NCBI GenBank assembly: GCA_947372235.1
Contig: CANBSW010000035.1
Location: forward strand, 1-34,038
Direction of reading: 5' to 3'
Origin: Chitinophagaceae bacterium
GTDB taxonomy: Bacteria; Bacteroidota; Bacteroidia; Chitinophagales; Chitinophagaceae
DNA: 34,038 bases
In this document: positions 1-6,461 of the stretch, piece after piece
Position numbering within the stretch: the stretch's first letter is position 1
How the letters are laid out: every line of letters begins with the position of its first letter
The notes under the pieces: generated by a model
What the model was told of the DNA's origin: nothing
The model's input: the letters and a program-made list of their open reading frames with translations, nothing else
Database searches by the model: none
Position numbers and translations under genes: made by a program

Positions 1-312
1 CATAGTGAGGCATTGGGGTTTGAGGAATTGATTGCGTTGATGGAATCACATTTGGCGGAGGATGGGTTGTTTGCGGTACTTTTACCTTATCACAGAAAAG
101 ATCATTTTATTAAAATGGCTTTGAAGAATGATTATTTTCTGGTGGAAGAAGTGTCTGTTAAACAAACATCATCACATCCTTTTTTCAGATCAATGCTTTT
201 GTTTGGGAGGGTTGCTGTTACTGCATTACAATCAACTATTATTATTCGTGAGGGGGAACAATATTCGGAAGCGTTTACGGATTTGTTGCAGGACTATTAT
301 TTAAAACTGTGA
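1..312 (+). CDS. trmN6: tRNA1(Val) (adenine(37)-N6)-methyltransferase, C-terminal part (5' truncated by window)
   Basis: The frame is open from base 1 to the TGA at 310-312, so this is the last ~103 residues of a longer gene. A TTG at 13 is probably an internal Leu codon, not a start. The segment has the C-terminal features of the YfiC/TrmN6 family of SAM-dependent methyltransferases: a strand-loop ending in LLPYHR (analogous to 'vvP'), then PFFRSMLLFGR, and a tail with YSEAFTDLLQDYYLKL that resembles the family's Yt..F..L..dfYL ending. The family methylates N6 of A37 in tRNA1(Val). The Rossmann core and the NPPY catalytic motif lie outside the window, so the catalytic site cannot be checked. 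It converges with the dehydrogenase-like gene, with a palindromic terminator between them. A related small methyltransferase of another specificity remains possible. Confidence 0.7.
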   Translation, partial: HSEALGFEELIALMESHLAEDGLFAVLLPYHRKDHFIKMALKNDYFLVEEVSVKQTSSHPFFRSMLLFGRVAVTALQSTIIIREGEQYSEAFTDLLQDYYLKL

Positions 313-347
313 ATTTATTGCCACAGATGACACAGATTAACACAGAT

Positions 348-400
348 TTTTTTTGCCGCAGATTAGTTTTAAATAAATCTGCGAATCTGCGGCAAAAAAA
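348..400. terminator. Bidirectional terminator / CAGATT-family intergenic palindrome
   Basis: A 17-bp perfect inverted repeat (348-364 against 384-400) has the arm core GCCGCAGATT, a 19-nt loop, and T-runs/A-runs at the outer edges, so it gives a stem plus U-tract when read on either strand. It lies between two convergent genes, where a bidirectional terminator is expected. Just upstream (321-346), CACAGAT occurs three times in tandem, and the loop contains a further partial copy (AATCTGCG). The structure is therefore probably also a dispersed repeat and not only a terminator. Confidence 0.8.
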
Positions 401-411
401 GCTCTGCAAAA

Positions 412-1629
412 TCAATGTGCTGCATAATCCGTCAGATATTCGAATAGCATAGTTAGTTTTCCTGATTGTAAAATGGTTGCACGTTCAATAGTAGGGCTAG
501 TACCTTTTCTGATATCATCCAACACATATTTGATCAACTGCTCCCCAAAATAGCGGCTGGCATCGCGCGGTAATTCATTGGGGAGATTGCCTACGGCCAT
601 AACATCTACACCGGTATTCAAATATGCCGCAGTCTTCACTCCACTCATTTTATCAACGCCATAAATGGGATAATCAATAGTAGCATCGCCAAGGTTACAG
701 GGGATGCTGCCATTCTTGTCATCGGTAATATCTGCAATGGTTTGTATTCGAAAGTTTGGTTGTTGCAGGGTTTCCATCGTAAATAAACGGGGAATGTTTT
801 GCTCCCAATAAATCCCATTCATTAGTATATCTGTGTGCTCACAAAACTCTTCAAATACACAACGGTATTGATCTGCATTGGCATGAAAATCTTCCCGATT
901 ATATTTACCGGTTTCTTTATGACGATACAGATCCGATCCCTTCAAATGCACATATACGGGATACGTAAATTCACGACTCAGGTATTCTTCGGGTTCCACT
1001 TCCTGTACATCCATCAAATTCATGATCTCTAAAATGCCGTGCGCCACACGGCCACTGCCGGTAACAGCGATCTTTATATTAGGCAGTTTCAATCCAAAAT
1101 AAGTATGGATCAATTCCCTGTAATCCTTCACTTCAGCCACACGTCCTAGATGATAGGCACCGGTTCTGTTTCCAAACGCCATAATGCCATTGTGTGCCCC
1201 CACAATGCCCGCAAAAAATCCAAAGCCGATGATGCGCTGACCATCTTCATGTTCCAGGCATTCATAATCTATCAGGGTAATATTTTTATCCATCATCCTA
1301 TGCATCATTGCCTGATTATACGGTTGTTTTTTCTTGGTATGGGAGAAGAAAAGGTATTTTTTATCAGCCAATAACATTGAAACCGGGACTTCTTTAATAC
1401 CCAGCAACAAATTGCAGGCACTGAGATCATTCGTAACTTCTATCCCGGCCTGTTCATATTCTTCATCTGTAAAACAGCGGTGGGCCGAGCTTTGCACCAA
1501 TATCCTGATATCCGTAAAATGCTTCACCAGCCACTTACACTGCGACGGAATCAAAGCCACCCGGTTATCCGCCGGAATTTTTCCTTCTCTAATAAGTCCG
1601 ATGGTAAGCATTGCCGTAGTTTTGTTCAA
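412..1629 (-). CDS. Saccharopine dehydrogenase / alanine dehydrogenase-like NAD(P)-dependent oxidoreductase
   Basis: A 405-residue soluble protein. The N-terminal part (about 8-135) resembles the AlaDH/PNT N-terminal domain: it opens with IGLIREGKIPADNRVALIPSQ, the usual 'K.RR..L.P' region of lysine-forming saccharopine dehydrogenases and alanine dehydrogenases. A nucleotide-binding glycine motif, GSGRVAHG, is at residues 191-198. A later segment, ADITDDKNGSIPCNL, resembles the substrate-side region of LYS1-type enzymes. The length fits the LYS1-like group. The exact substrate cannot be fixed from sequence; a saccharopine dehydrogenase-like or general amino-acid dehydrogenase role is inferred. 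The ATG at 1629 is reasonable, although the Met at residue 7 (1611) would also serve. The gene is divergent from hscB across a very AT-rich gap. Confidence 0.7.
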   Translation of the reverse strand: MNKTTAMLTIGLIREGKIPADNRVALIPSQCKWLVKHFTDIRILVQSSAHRCFTDEEYEQAGIEVTNDLSACNLLLGIKEVPVSMLLADKKYLFFSHTKKKQPYNQAMMHRMMDKNITLIDYECLEHEDGQRIIGFGFFAGIVGAHNGIMAFGNRTGAYHLGRVAEVKDYRELIHTYFGLKLPNIKIAVTGSGRVAHGILEIMNLMDVQEVEPEEYLSREFTYPVYVHLKGSDLYRHKETGKYNREDFHANADQYRCVFEEFCEHTDILMNGIYWEQNIPRLFTMETLQQPNFRIQTIADITDDKNGSIPCNLGDATIDYPIYGVDKMSGVKTAAYLNTGVDVMAVGNLPNELPRDASRYFGEQLIKYVLDDIRKGTSPTIERATILQSGKLTMLFEYLTDYAAH

Positions 1630-1650
1630 AGTAAAAGATTGGGAAAGGGC

Positions 1651-1770
1651 AATTATTAATTAAAAATTAATAATTAGTAATTAATAATTGAAAACCACCT
1701 TTGAAGTATTAAAAGTACTTAACCTGATCAACTACTAATTACTAATTATTAATTTCTAATTCCTAATTAA
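1651..1770. repeat. AT-rich inverted repeat between divergent genes
   Basis: Two blocks built from TAATTA/AATTAAT words flank an ordinary central segment. The left arm at 1664-1683 is an exact 20-base reverse complement of the right arm at 1736-1755, with a spacer of 52 bases. The outer sequences (1651-1663 and 1756-1770) continue the same degenerate words. The element fills the space between the divergent dehydrogenase-like gene and hscB, and its right edge ends six bases before the hscB GTG start. It could form a long hairpin or cruciform. Its promoter content is unclear because the composition makes chance AT boxes common. Confidence 0.75.
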
Positions 1771-1775
1771 CCTCC

Positions 1776-2276
1776 GTGACCTACTTCGACCTCTACTCCC
1801 TCCCCATCTCTCTCCAGCCCGACCAGGCTTTGGTGAAGAAGAAATTTTATGAACTGAGCCGCCAGTTTCATCCGGATTTTCATGGGCAGGCTACGGAAGA
1901 AGAACAGGCGGAGATGCTGGAGAAATCATCGATGGTGAATATGGCGTTTAAAGTATTTCAGCACCCCGACGAAACCATAAAATATGTTCTGCAATTAAAA
2001 GGGTTGTTGCAGGACGATGAAAAATACCAGTTATCCCCCGATTTTCTGATGGAAATGATGGACCTGAATGAAGAGGCCTCCGACGTATCAGAACAGGCAG
2101 ATGTAGACCGGCTAACCCAAACCATTCACAACCTACAAAAACAGAGCTATGAACCTGTGGAAACGATTGTGGCAAATTATCAGGAAGGTATTACTACCGA
2201 AAAAGAATTGCTGCAAGTAAAAGAGTATTATTTCAGGAAGAAATACCTTGACCGGATTTTGGAGGGGTTGATGTAA
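1776..2276 (+). CDS. hscB: Fe-S cluster assembly co-chaperone HscB
   Basis: A 166-residue J-protein. The N-terminal J-domain (about 1-75) has the HPD motif at residues 32-34 within RQFHPDFHG, followed by MVNMAFKVFQHPDETIKYVL, which matches HscB/Jac1. The C-terminal half (about 85-166) is a helical segment typical of the HscB oligomerisation/IscU-binding domain (ELSPDFLMEMMDLNEE-type region, then a final EEYYFRKKYLDRIL-like helix). In the family, HscB delivers the IscU scaffold to the Hsp70 HscA and stimulates its ATPase. The start is GTG at 1776, giving the family-typical opening TYFDLYSLP; no ATG in frame would preserve the J-domain. No hscA, iscU or fdx gene is adjacent. The stop is followed by the tRNA-Leu terminator region. 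Confidence 0.92.
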   Translation: MTYFDLYSLPISLQPDQALVKKKFYELSRQFHPDFHGQATEEEQAEMLEKSSMVNMAFKVFQHPDETIKYVLQLKGLLQDDEKYQLSPDFLMEMMDLNEEASDVSEQADVDRLTQTIHNLQKQSYEPVETIVANYQEGITTEKELLQVKEYYFRKKYLDRILEGLM

Positions 2277-2288
2277 AATGATCAGCAC

Positions 2289-2321
2289 AAAAAAAGCAGC
2301 TATACTTTGTATAACTGCTTT
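2289..2321 (-). terminator. Intrinsic terminator of tRNA-Leu
   Basis: The inverted repeat AAAGCAG (2293-2299) / CTGCTTT (2315-2321) is continued inward, after one mismatch, by TATAC/GTATA around a 3-nt loop. On the - strand the stem runs into seven T residues (2289-2295), the usual intrinsic terminator layout, just downstream of the tRNA 3' end. On the + strand the stem lacks a following T-run, so it is assigned to the tRNA transcript and not to hscB. Confidence 0.85.
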
Positions 2322-2328
2322 GATCAAG

Positions 2329-2412
2329 TGCCCAGAACAGGAATCGAACCTGCACTACCTTGCGATAACCAGATTTTGAGTCTAGCGCGTCTACCAATTC
2401 CGCCATCTGGGC
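2329..2412 (-). tRNA. tRNA-Leu(CAA)
   Basis: An 84-nt class II tRNA. The acceptor stem GCCCAGA/TCTGGGC pairs perfectly with discriminator A. The D-loop contains GGTAGACGC, the anticodon stem-loop reads CTAGA-CTCAAAA-TCTGG (anticodon CAA, with one G-U pair), a long variable arm follows, and the T-loop is GGTTCGATTCC. The CAA anticodon reads the Leu codon TTG. The 3' CCA is not encoded. A promoter lies ten-odd bases upstream and a terminator directly downstream, so it is a free-standing single-gene unit. Confidence 0.97.
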
Positions 2413-2428
2413 GTGTAGAAGTGGGCTG

Positions 2429-2460
2429 CAATATTACTATATCGCTTTAATTCAACCAAA
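2429..2460 (-). promoter_or_regulatory. Bacteroidota-type sigma-A promoter for tRNA-Leu
   Basis: Read on the - strand, TTTG (2457-2460) is followed after exactly 20 bases by TAATATTG (2429-2436). The Bacteroidota consensus is TTTG-N19-21-TAnnTTTG, so only one position differs. The -7 box ends 16 bases before the mature tRNA 5' end, which implies a leader of about 10 nt. This is the clearest promoter in the window. Confidence 0.75.
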
Positions 2461-2745
2461 GTTTTTTTCCTACCCGGCAATGTCTTGGCTCACCCATCAT
2501 ACTGCTCCAAAAAAAGCCGCGTATTCATTGTTTGTCAATGTGATTAAGTTTAGAAGATTTCACGCCAAGAAACATTCATCCGGCTTTTGTGATCAGTAAA
2601 TGTGTGAATTGTGTAACTTATTTAAAAAAGTCTATAAGTATTTTCCATACAAGATGGTTCATCTTGCGTATGGTAATCTGCCTGTGGTGGATATTTTTAA
2701 TAATAGGTTAAGGAAGCTTCTCACAATAGGTTTCAAGAATTGACT
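2461..2745. promoter_or_regulatory. Leader region of the response-regulator operon, with a hairpin at 2645-2673
   Basis: About 285 bases without a gene. The notable structure is an imperfect inverted repeat: CCATAC (2645-2650) AAGATG (2651-2656), loop GTT, CATCTT (2660-2665), a 2-nt bulge GC, then GTATGG (2668-2673). It makes a 12-bp stem about 70 bases upstream of the first response-regulator start. No T-run follows, so it is not a simple terminator; a transcription-factor site or a leader-RNA structure is possible. I could not find a convincing TTTG/TAnnTTTG promoter pair here. Confidence 0.45.
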
Positions 2746-3210
2746 ATGATTGCTAATCAACTAAATGCTCCGCTTAACATTCTCCTTGCAGACGACGATA
2801 AAGATGATCGTTTCTTTTTTACGAAAGCATTACAGGAATTCTCCATTGCTACTGATATTAATACTGTTAATGACGGAGAGCAGCTAATGGATTATCTGGC
2901 TGAGAATACAGAAAATATTCCGGATATACTTTTCCTTGACTTAAACATGCCCCGCAAAAATGGGTTTGAATGTTTATTAGAGCTAAAAGGGAGTTTACTG
3001 CTAAGCTCTATTTACGTTATTATGTTTTCCACTTCATACCCCCGGGATGAGAATTATGAGACGGACATGATAAAAAGGCTCTATAAGATGGGGGCACAGG
3101 ATTACATTCGCAAGCCAGGTGATTTTGCACAACTTAAACAGGTTATTCACCTTGCTATTACTAAGGCAATAGAAATAAAATTACATATCGCTCAGGAAAA
3201 GATTTTGTAA
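2746..3210 (+). CDS. Single-domain response regulator (Rcp1/CheY-like), copy 1
   Basis: A 154-residue protein made only of a receiver domain. The acidic pocket is D16-D17-D18, the phospho-acceptor is D65 in LFLDLNMPRKNG, the switch Ser/Thr is in IMFSTS, and the conserved Lys is in YIRKPGDF. An upstream in-frame TTG at 2740 would add two residues, but ATG at 2746 is preferred. There is no output domain, so it most likely relays phosphate or acts by protein contact, as Rcp1-type partners of phytochrome-like kinases do (family knowledge). It has a seven-residue insertion between the switch Thr and the Lys (PRDENYETDMIKRLY region) relative to copies 2 and 3. It is the first gene of a tandem triplet, 39 bases upstream of copy 2, and probably co-transcribed. 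Confidence 0.92.
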   Translation: MIANQLNAPLNILLADDDKDDRFFFTKALQEFSIATDINTVNDGEQLMDYLAENTENIPDILFLDLNMPRKNGFECLLELKGSLLLSSIYVIMFSTSYPRDENYETDMIKRLYKMGAQDYIRKPGDFAQLKQVIHLAITKAIEIKLHIAQEKIL

Positions 3211-3249
3211 TCAAGGCACATTCTACGAAGCAGGCTTAAATAGTAAAAA

Positions 3250-3717
3250 ATGATTTCAACACAACCCATTAAAGGCAATTTGAAACCACTTAAAATTTTG
3301 CTTGCTGATGACGACAAAGATGACCGTCTTTTTTTTAGTATGGCTTTAAAGGAAATAACCATTCCCACTAAACTTACAACTGTTGTGGATGGAGAGAAAC
3401 TGATGGACTACCTTTCTGAAAATACTGATCAGCTTCCTGATGTAATTTTTCTCGACATCAATATGCCCCGCAAAAACGGCATTGAATGTTTAACTGAGAT
3501 AAAACAAAATAAAAAGTTGAAAGATCTTCCTTTGATTATGTTCTCAACATCTAACTCAAGGGATAAGATAGGCATGGTCTTCAAAAACGGTGCAGATGTT
3601 TATATTCACAAACCCAGTGATTTTTCGCAGCTCAAGCAGGTTATTTCCCATGCGCTTCCGATTGCAGTAGAAAATATGTTCTCAAATGGCTCATTGAAGT
3701 ATATTCTTAACGCATGA
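3250..3717 (+). CDS. Single-domain response regulator (Rcp1/CheY-like), copy 2
   Basis: A 155-residue receiver-only protein with D20-D21-D22, phospho-acceptor D69 in IFLDINMPRKNG, the switch Ser/Thr in IMFSTS, and Lys in YIHKPSDF, so all catalytic residues are intact. The stop overlaps the start of copy 3 by four bases (ATGA at 3714-3717), indicating translational coupling. A 53-base stretch (3295-3347) covering the acidic-pocket region is identical to 3735-3787 in copy 3, which points to a recent duplication or gene conversion. No DNA-binding or enzymatic output domain is present. Its partner is inferred to be the downstream histidine kinase or the hybrid kinase; this is not shown by the sequence. 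Confidence 0.93.
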   Translation: MISTQPIKGNLKPLKILLADDDKDDRLFFSMALKEITIPTKLTTVVDGEKLMDYLSENTDQLPDVIFLDINMPRKNGIECLTEIKQNKKLKDLPLIMFSTSNSRDKIGMVFKNGADVYIHKPSDFSQLKQVISHALPIAVENMFSNGSLKYILNA

Positions 3718-3787
3718 ATGAAAAACAATTGAATATTTTGCTTGCTGATGACGACAAAGATGACCGTCTTTTTTTTAGTATGGCTTT
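3295..3787 (+). repeat. 53-bp perfect direct repeat (3295-3347 and 3735-3787) within response regulators 2 and 3
   Basis: The two copies are identical over 53 bases and lie 440 bases apart in the same reading position of adjacent paralogous genes. They encode the conserved stretch from ILLADDD to FFSMAL. Recombination between them would remove 440 bases and leave an intact hybrid receiver gene, because the offset preserves the relative codon position in each gene. Confidence 0.9.
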
Positions 3788-4169
3788 GGAGGCATTAACC
3801 ATTCCCACTATGCTTGCAACCGTTGTAGATGGAGAAAAATTAATGGCTTACCTTTCTGAAAATACACAGCAACTTCCTGATGTTATTTTTCTTGATTTAA
3901 ATATGCCCCGCAAAAATGGTTTCGAATGTTTATCAGAAATAAAGCTCAACCCAAAATTGAATCAGCTTCCTGTAATAATATTCTCCACTTCCTTTGAACA
4001 GGAGGTAGTTAACATGCTTTACAAAAACGGAGCGAAATATTTTATTCGCAAACCTTCCGAATTTTTACAATTCAAAAAAATAATTCAACAAACATTTACA
4101 CTTATATCGCAGGAAAACAGGCAGAAACCAAGCAGAGAAAATTTTGTGCTCACCGTTCAAACCAGTTAG
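3714..4169 (+). CDS. Single-domain response regulator (Rcp1/CheY-like), copy 3
   Basis: A 151-residue receiver-only protein with D12-D13-D14, phospho-acceptor D61 in IFLDLNMPRKNG, the switch Ser/Thr in IIFSTS, and Lys in FIRKPSEF. It starts inside the end of copy 2 (ATGA overlap). It is closest in sequence to copy 2 across the first 60 residues (shared KDDRLFFSMAL, IPT, VVDGEKLM), while the C-terminal helices have diverged, the part that normally sets partner specificity in receivers. It is followed by a 170-base gap and then the coiled-coil histidine kinase, the likeliest cognate kinase by position. Confidence 0.93.
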   Translation: MNEKQLNILLADDDKDDRLFFSMALEALTIPTMLATVVDGEKLMAYLSENTQQLPDVIFLDLNMPRKNGFECLSEIKLNPKLNQLPVIIFSTSFEQEVVNMLYKNGAKYFIRKPSEFLQFKKIIQQTFTLISQENRQKPSRENFVLTVQTS

Positions 4170-4339
4170 ATTTATTTAGTTATACCAGGCGGGCAAAGAC
4201 ATATAAGTTTGAAGAGAGATAAGCCCGCATAAAGCAGGGTATTACTGATAATGCAGGGTTTTGCAAACTCATCTGACAGGCTATTAACCAATGAGATTAT
4301 TTGCTTTATTTTAAAACAACCAAATTTATCTGATATAAA

Positions 4340-5977
4340 ATGGCTATTATAAAAAAAACGGATGAGGAAGAGTTACTGATTGCTCACAAAGAACTTGCCT
4401 TTCAAAAAGAAGAGAAAGAAAAACTGGCCGGGGAGTTAATTATTGCCCGTAAAGAATTGGCTTTTCAAAAAGAAGAGAAAGGAAAACGTGCCGCAGAGTT
4501 AGGCATTGCCAATATAGAATTGGCTTACCAGGATGATGAGAAAGGAAAACGTGCCGCAGAGTTAGGTATTGCCAATATAGAATTGGCTTTTCAGGATGAA
4601 GAAAAAGAAAAACGGGCAGCAGAGTTAGGTATTGCCAATATAGAATTGGCTTTTCAGGATGATGAAAAAGGAAAACGGGCAGCAGAGTTAGGTATTGCCA
4701 ACAAAGAATTGGCTTTTCAAAATGAAGAAAAAGAAAAACGAGCAGCAGAGTTAAGTATTGCCAACAAAGAATTGGCTTTTCAGAACGATGAGAAAGAAAA
4801 GCGTGCGGCAGAGTTAGGTATCGCCAATAAAGAGTTGCTTTTTCAAAATGAAGAAAAAGAAAAACGGGCCGCAGAGTTAGGCATCGCCAATAAAGAGTTG
4901 CTCTTTCAAAATGAAGAAAAAGAAAAACGTGCAGCAGAGTTAGGCATTGCCAATGAAGAACTGCTCTTCCAAAATGAAGAAAAAGAAAAACGGGCGGCAG
5001 AGTTAGGCATTGCCAACAAAGAATTGGCTTTTCAAAACGATGAGAAAGAAAAACGTGCTGCAGAGTTAAGTATTGCTAACGAAGAATTGGCTTTTCAAAA
5101 TGAAGATAAAGAAAAACGTGCTGCCGAATTAATTATTGCCAACAAAGAATTGTCTTTTCAAAATGAAGAAAAAGAAAAACGGGCCGCAGAATTAATTATT
5201 GCCAATAAAGAATTGGCTTTTCAGAATGAAGAAAAAGAAAAACGGGCCGCAGAGTTAATCATTGCTAACAAAGAGTTGTTGGCATTCACCTATATTTCAA
5301 GTCACGATTTGCAGGAGCCATTGCGTAAAATACAAACCTTCGTTACCATTATACTTGAAAATGAAAATGAAAATTTATCAGAGAACGGTAAATATAATTT
5401 TCAGCGAATGCAATTGGCGGCCGGCAGAATGCAATTGCTTATTGATGATCTACTGGCCTTCTCGCGGGTTGCCACTACAGAACTAAAGTTTGAAAAAACC
5501 GAACTTACTGTAATCATTGAAGAAGTAAAAACTGAATTGAAAGATACCATTCAGGAAAAACACGCAACCATCGAAGCCATCGAAATTGGTTCTGCCAATA
5601 TTATCGCTTTTCAGTTTCGTCAGCTTATGTATAACCTTATCAGCAATGCTCTTAAGTTTTCAAATCCCGATATAGCATCACACATAATAATAGACAGTAA
5701 AATTGTAAAAGGCGATAAATTAAATAATGAAAAACTTTCGCCAGAAAAGAATTATTGCCATATCACCGTTACAGATAATGGCATAGGATTTGAACCCCAG
5801 TTCAGTGACCGCATTTTTGAAGTGTTTCAGAAATTGCACGGCAAAGAAGTATATACCGGCACGGGAATCGGCCTTGCCATAGTAAAAAAAATAGTAGAGA
5901 ACCACAATGGCATTATTACTGCAACAAGTGAATTAAGCAAGGGCGCACGTTTTGATATTTATATTCCGGCAGCATAA
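4340..5977 (+). CDS. Cytoplasmic histidine kinase with a long 21-residue-repeat coiled coil
   Basis: A 545-residue protein with no signal peptide or membrane segment. Residues 11-304 are 14 consecutive copies of a 21-residue (three-heptad) unit with consensus ELGIANKELAFQNEEKEKRAA, and a partial 15th copy runs into the kinase. HisKA carries H322 in SSHDLQEPLRKI, the H-box form found in phytochrome-like kinases. HATPase motifs are present: N box LMYNLISNALKFSN, G1 TDNGIGF, F box IFEVFQKLH, and G2 GTGIGLAIV. There is no PAS, GAF or periplasmic sensor domain, so any input must act through the coiled coil or a bound partner. It follows three single-domain response regulators on the same strand. 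The repeat resembles signalling-helix repeats known in other kinases, but the copy number is high. It is probably active as a kinase, since all key motifs are present. Confidence 0.93.
   Translation: MAIIKKTDEEELLIAHKELAFQKEEKEKLAGELIIARKELAFQKEEKGKRAAELGIANIELAYQDDEKGKRAAELGIANIELAFQDEEKEKRAAELGIANIELAFQDDEKGKRAAELGIANKELAFQNEEKEKRAAELSIANKELAFQNDEKEKRAAELGIANKELLFQNEEKEKRAAELGIANKELLFQNEEKEKRAAELGIANEELLFQNEEKEKRAAELGIANKELAFQNDEKEKRAAELSIANEELAFQNEDKEKRAAELIIANKELSFQNEEKEKRAAELIIANKELAFQNEEKEKRAAELIIANKELLAFTYISSHDLQEPLRKIQTFVTIILENENENLSENGKYNFQRMQLAAGRMQLLIDDLLAFSRVATTELKFEKTELTVIIEEVKTELKDTIQEKHATIEAIEIGSANIIAFQFRQLMYNLISNALKFSNPDIASHIIIDSKIVKGDKLNNEKLSPEKNYCHITVTDNGIGFEPQFSDRIFEVFQKLHGKEVYTGTGIGLAIVKKIVENHNGIITATSELSKGARFDIYIPAA
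4370..5281 (+). repeat. 63-bp coding tandem repeat (14 full copies plus a partial)
   Basis: Units begin at 4370 and recur every 63 bases to 5251, with a partial unit to about 5281. Copies are highly similar at DNA level, with scattered mostly synonymous changes (GCCGCAGAG / GCAGCAGAG / GCGGCAGAG) and limited amino-acid variation (N/D/E at a few positions). Because the unit is a multiple of three, gain or loss of copies would keep the kinase in frame and change the coiled-coil length by 21 residues, about 3 nm per copy for a helix. Confidence 0.95.
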
Positions 5978-6461
5978 AAAAACTAAACAGAATAGAAATA
6001 TTGGATAAAATAAATCTATCCGGATATCCTGCAGTGATGCCGGTTGCGGCAGTTATGCATTTAAAACGGGTATTCCCTTGCATACTGAGGCAATCCTATG
6101 TTGAATACTCAATCCGCAGTTCAGGTTTGCTGTTTGTGAGGATATTACTGCCCAATTCCTAAAACCTACTTATTTAAGGTCAACTATATAGTGTATCTTT
6201 AAATGGTCTACTATCTATTCTTCCTTTCTATTATAAGAATCTTAAAAATGGTGTCGGAATTTTCGAATGCCTGCATTCGGGGATGGATGATAAAAAATGT
6301 TCTTTAAAACGAACTAAAAAAAGCAAATAGTTGTAGAAATGAAATTAATAATCTCTTTTAAAGATAAAAGAAAGCTAACTCATTTCCACATTGGTGCATA
6401 GTAAATATTTCGCAGGCGCAAATGATTTTTTTGATAAAGAGCGATGTAATATAATTCAACA
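5978..6461. other. 484-base intergenic region
   Basis: No supported gene is present. It contains a short perfect inverted repeat, GAATGC-CT-GCATTC (about 6265-6278), and otherwise unremarkable AT-rich sequence. I see no clear intrinsic terminator for the upstream kinase and no promoter that fits the Bacteroidota consensus well, although the promoter of the hybrid kinase gene must lie here if that gene is transcribed separately. Confidence 0.5.

Noticed and set aside
2740..2745. TTG start two codons upstream for the first response regulator
   Set aside because: The ATG at 2746 is a better start and gives the same receiver domain; the TTG adds only two residues.
4370..5281. Regularly spaced 63-bp repeat that could suggest a CRISPR-like or satellite array
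   Set aside because: Units are contiguous without spacers, keep one open frame, and encode a three-heptad coiled coil leading into a kinase.
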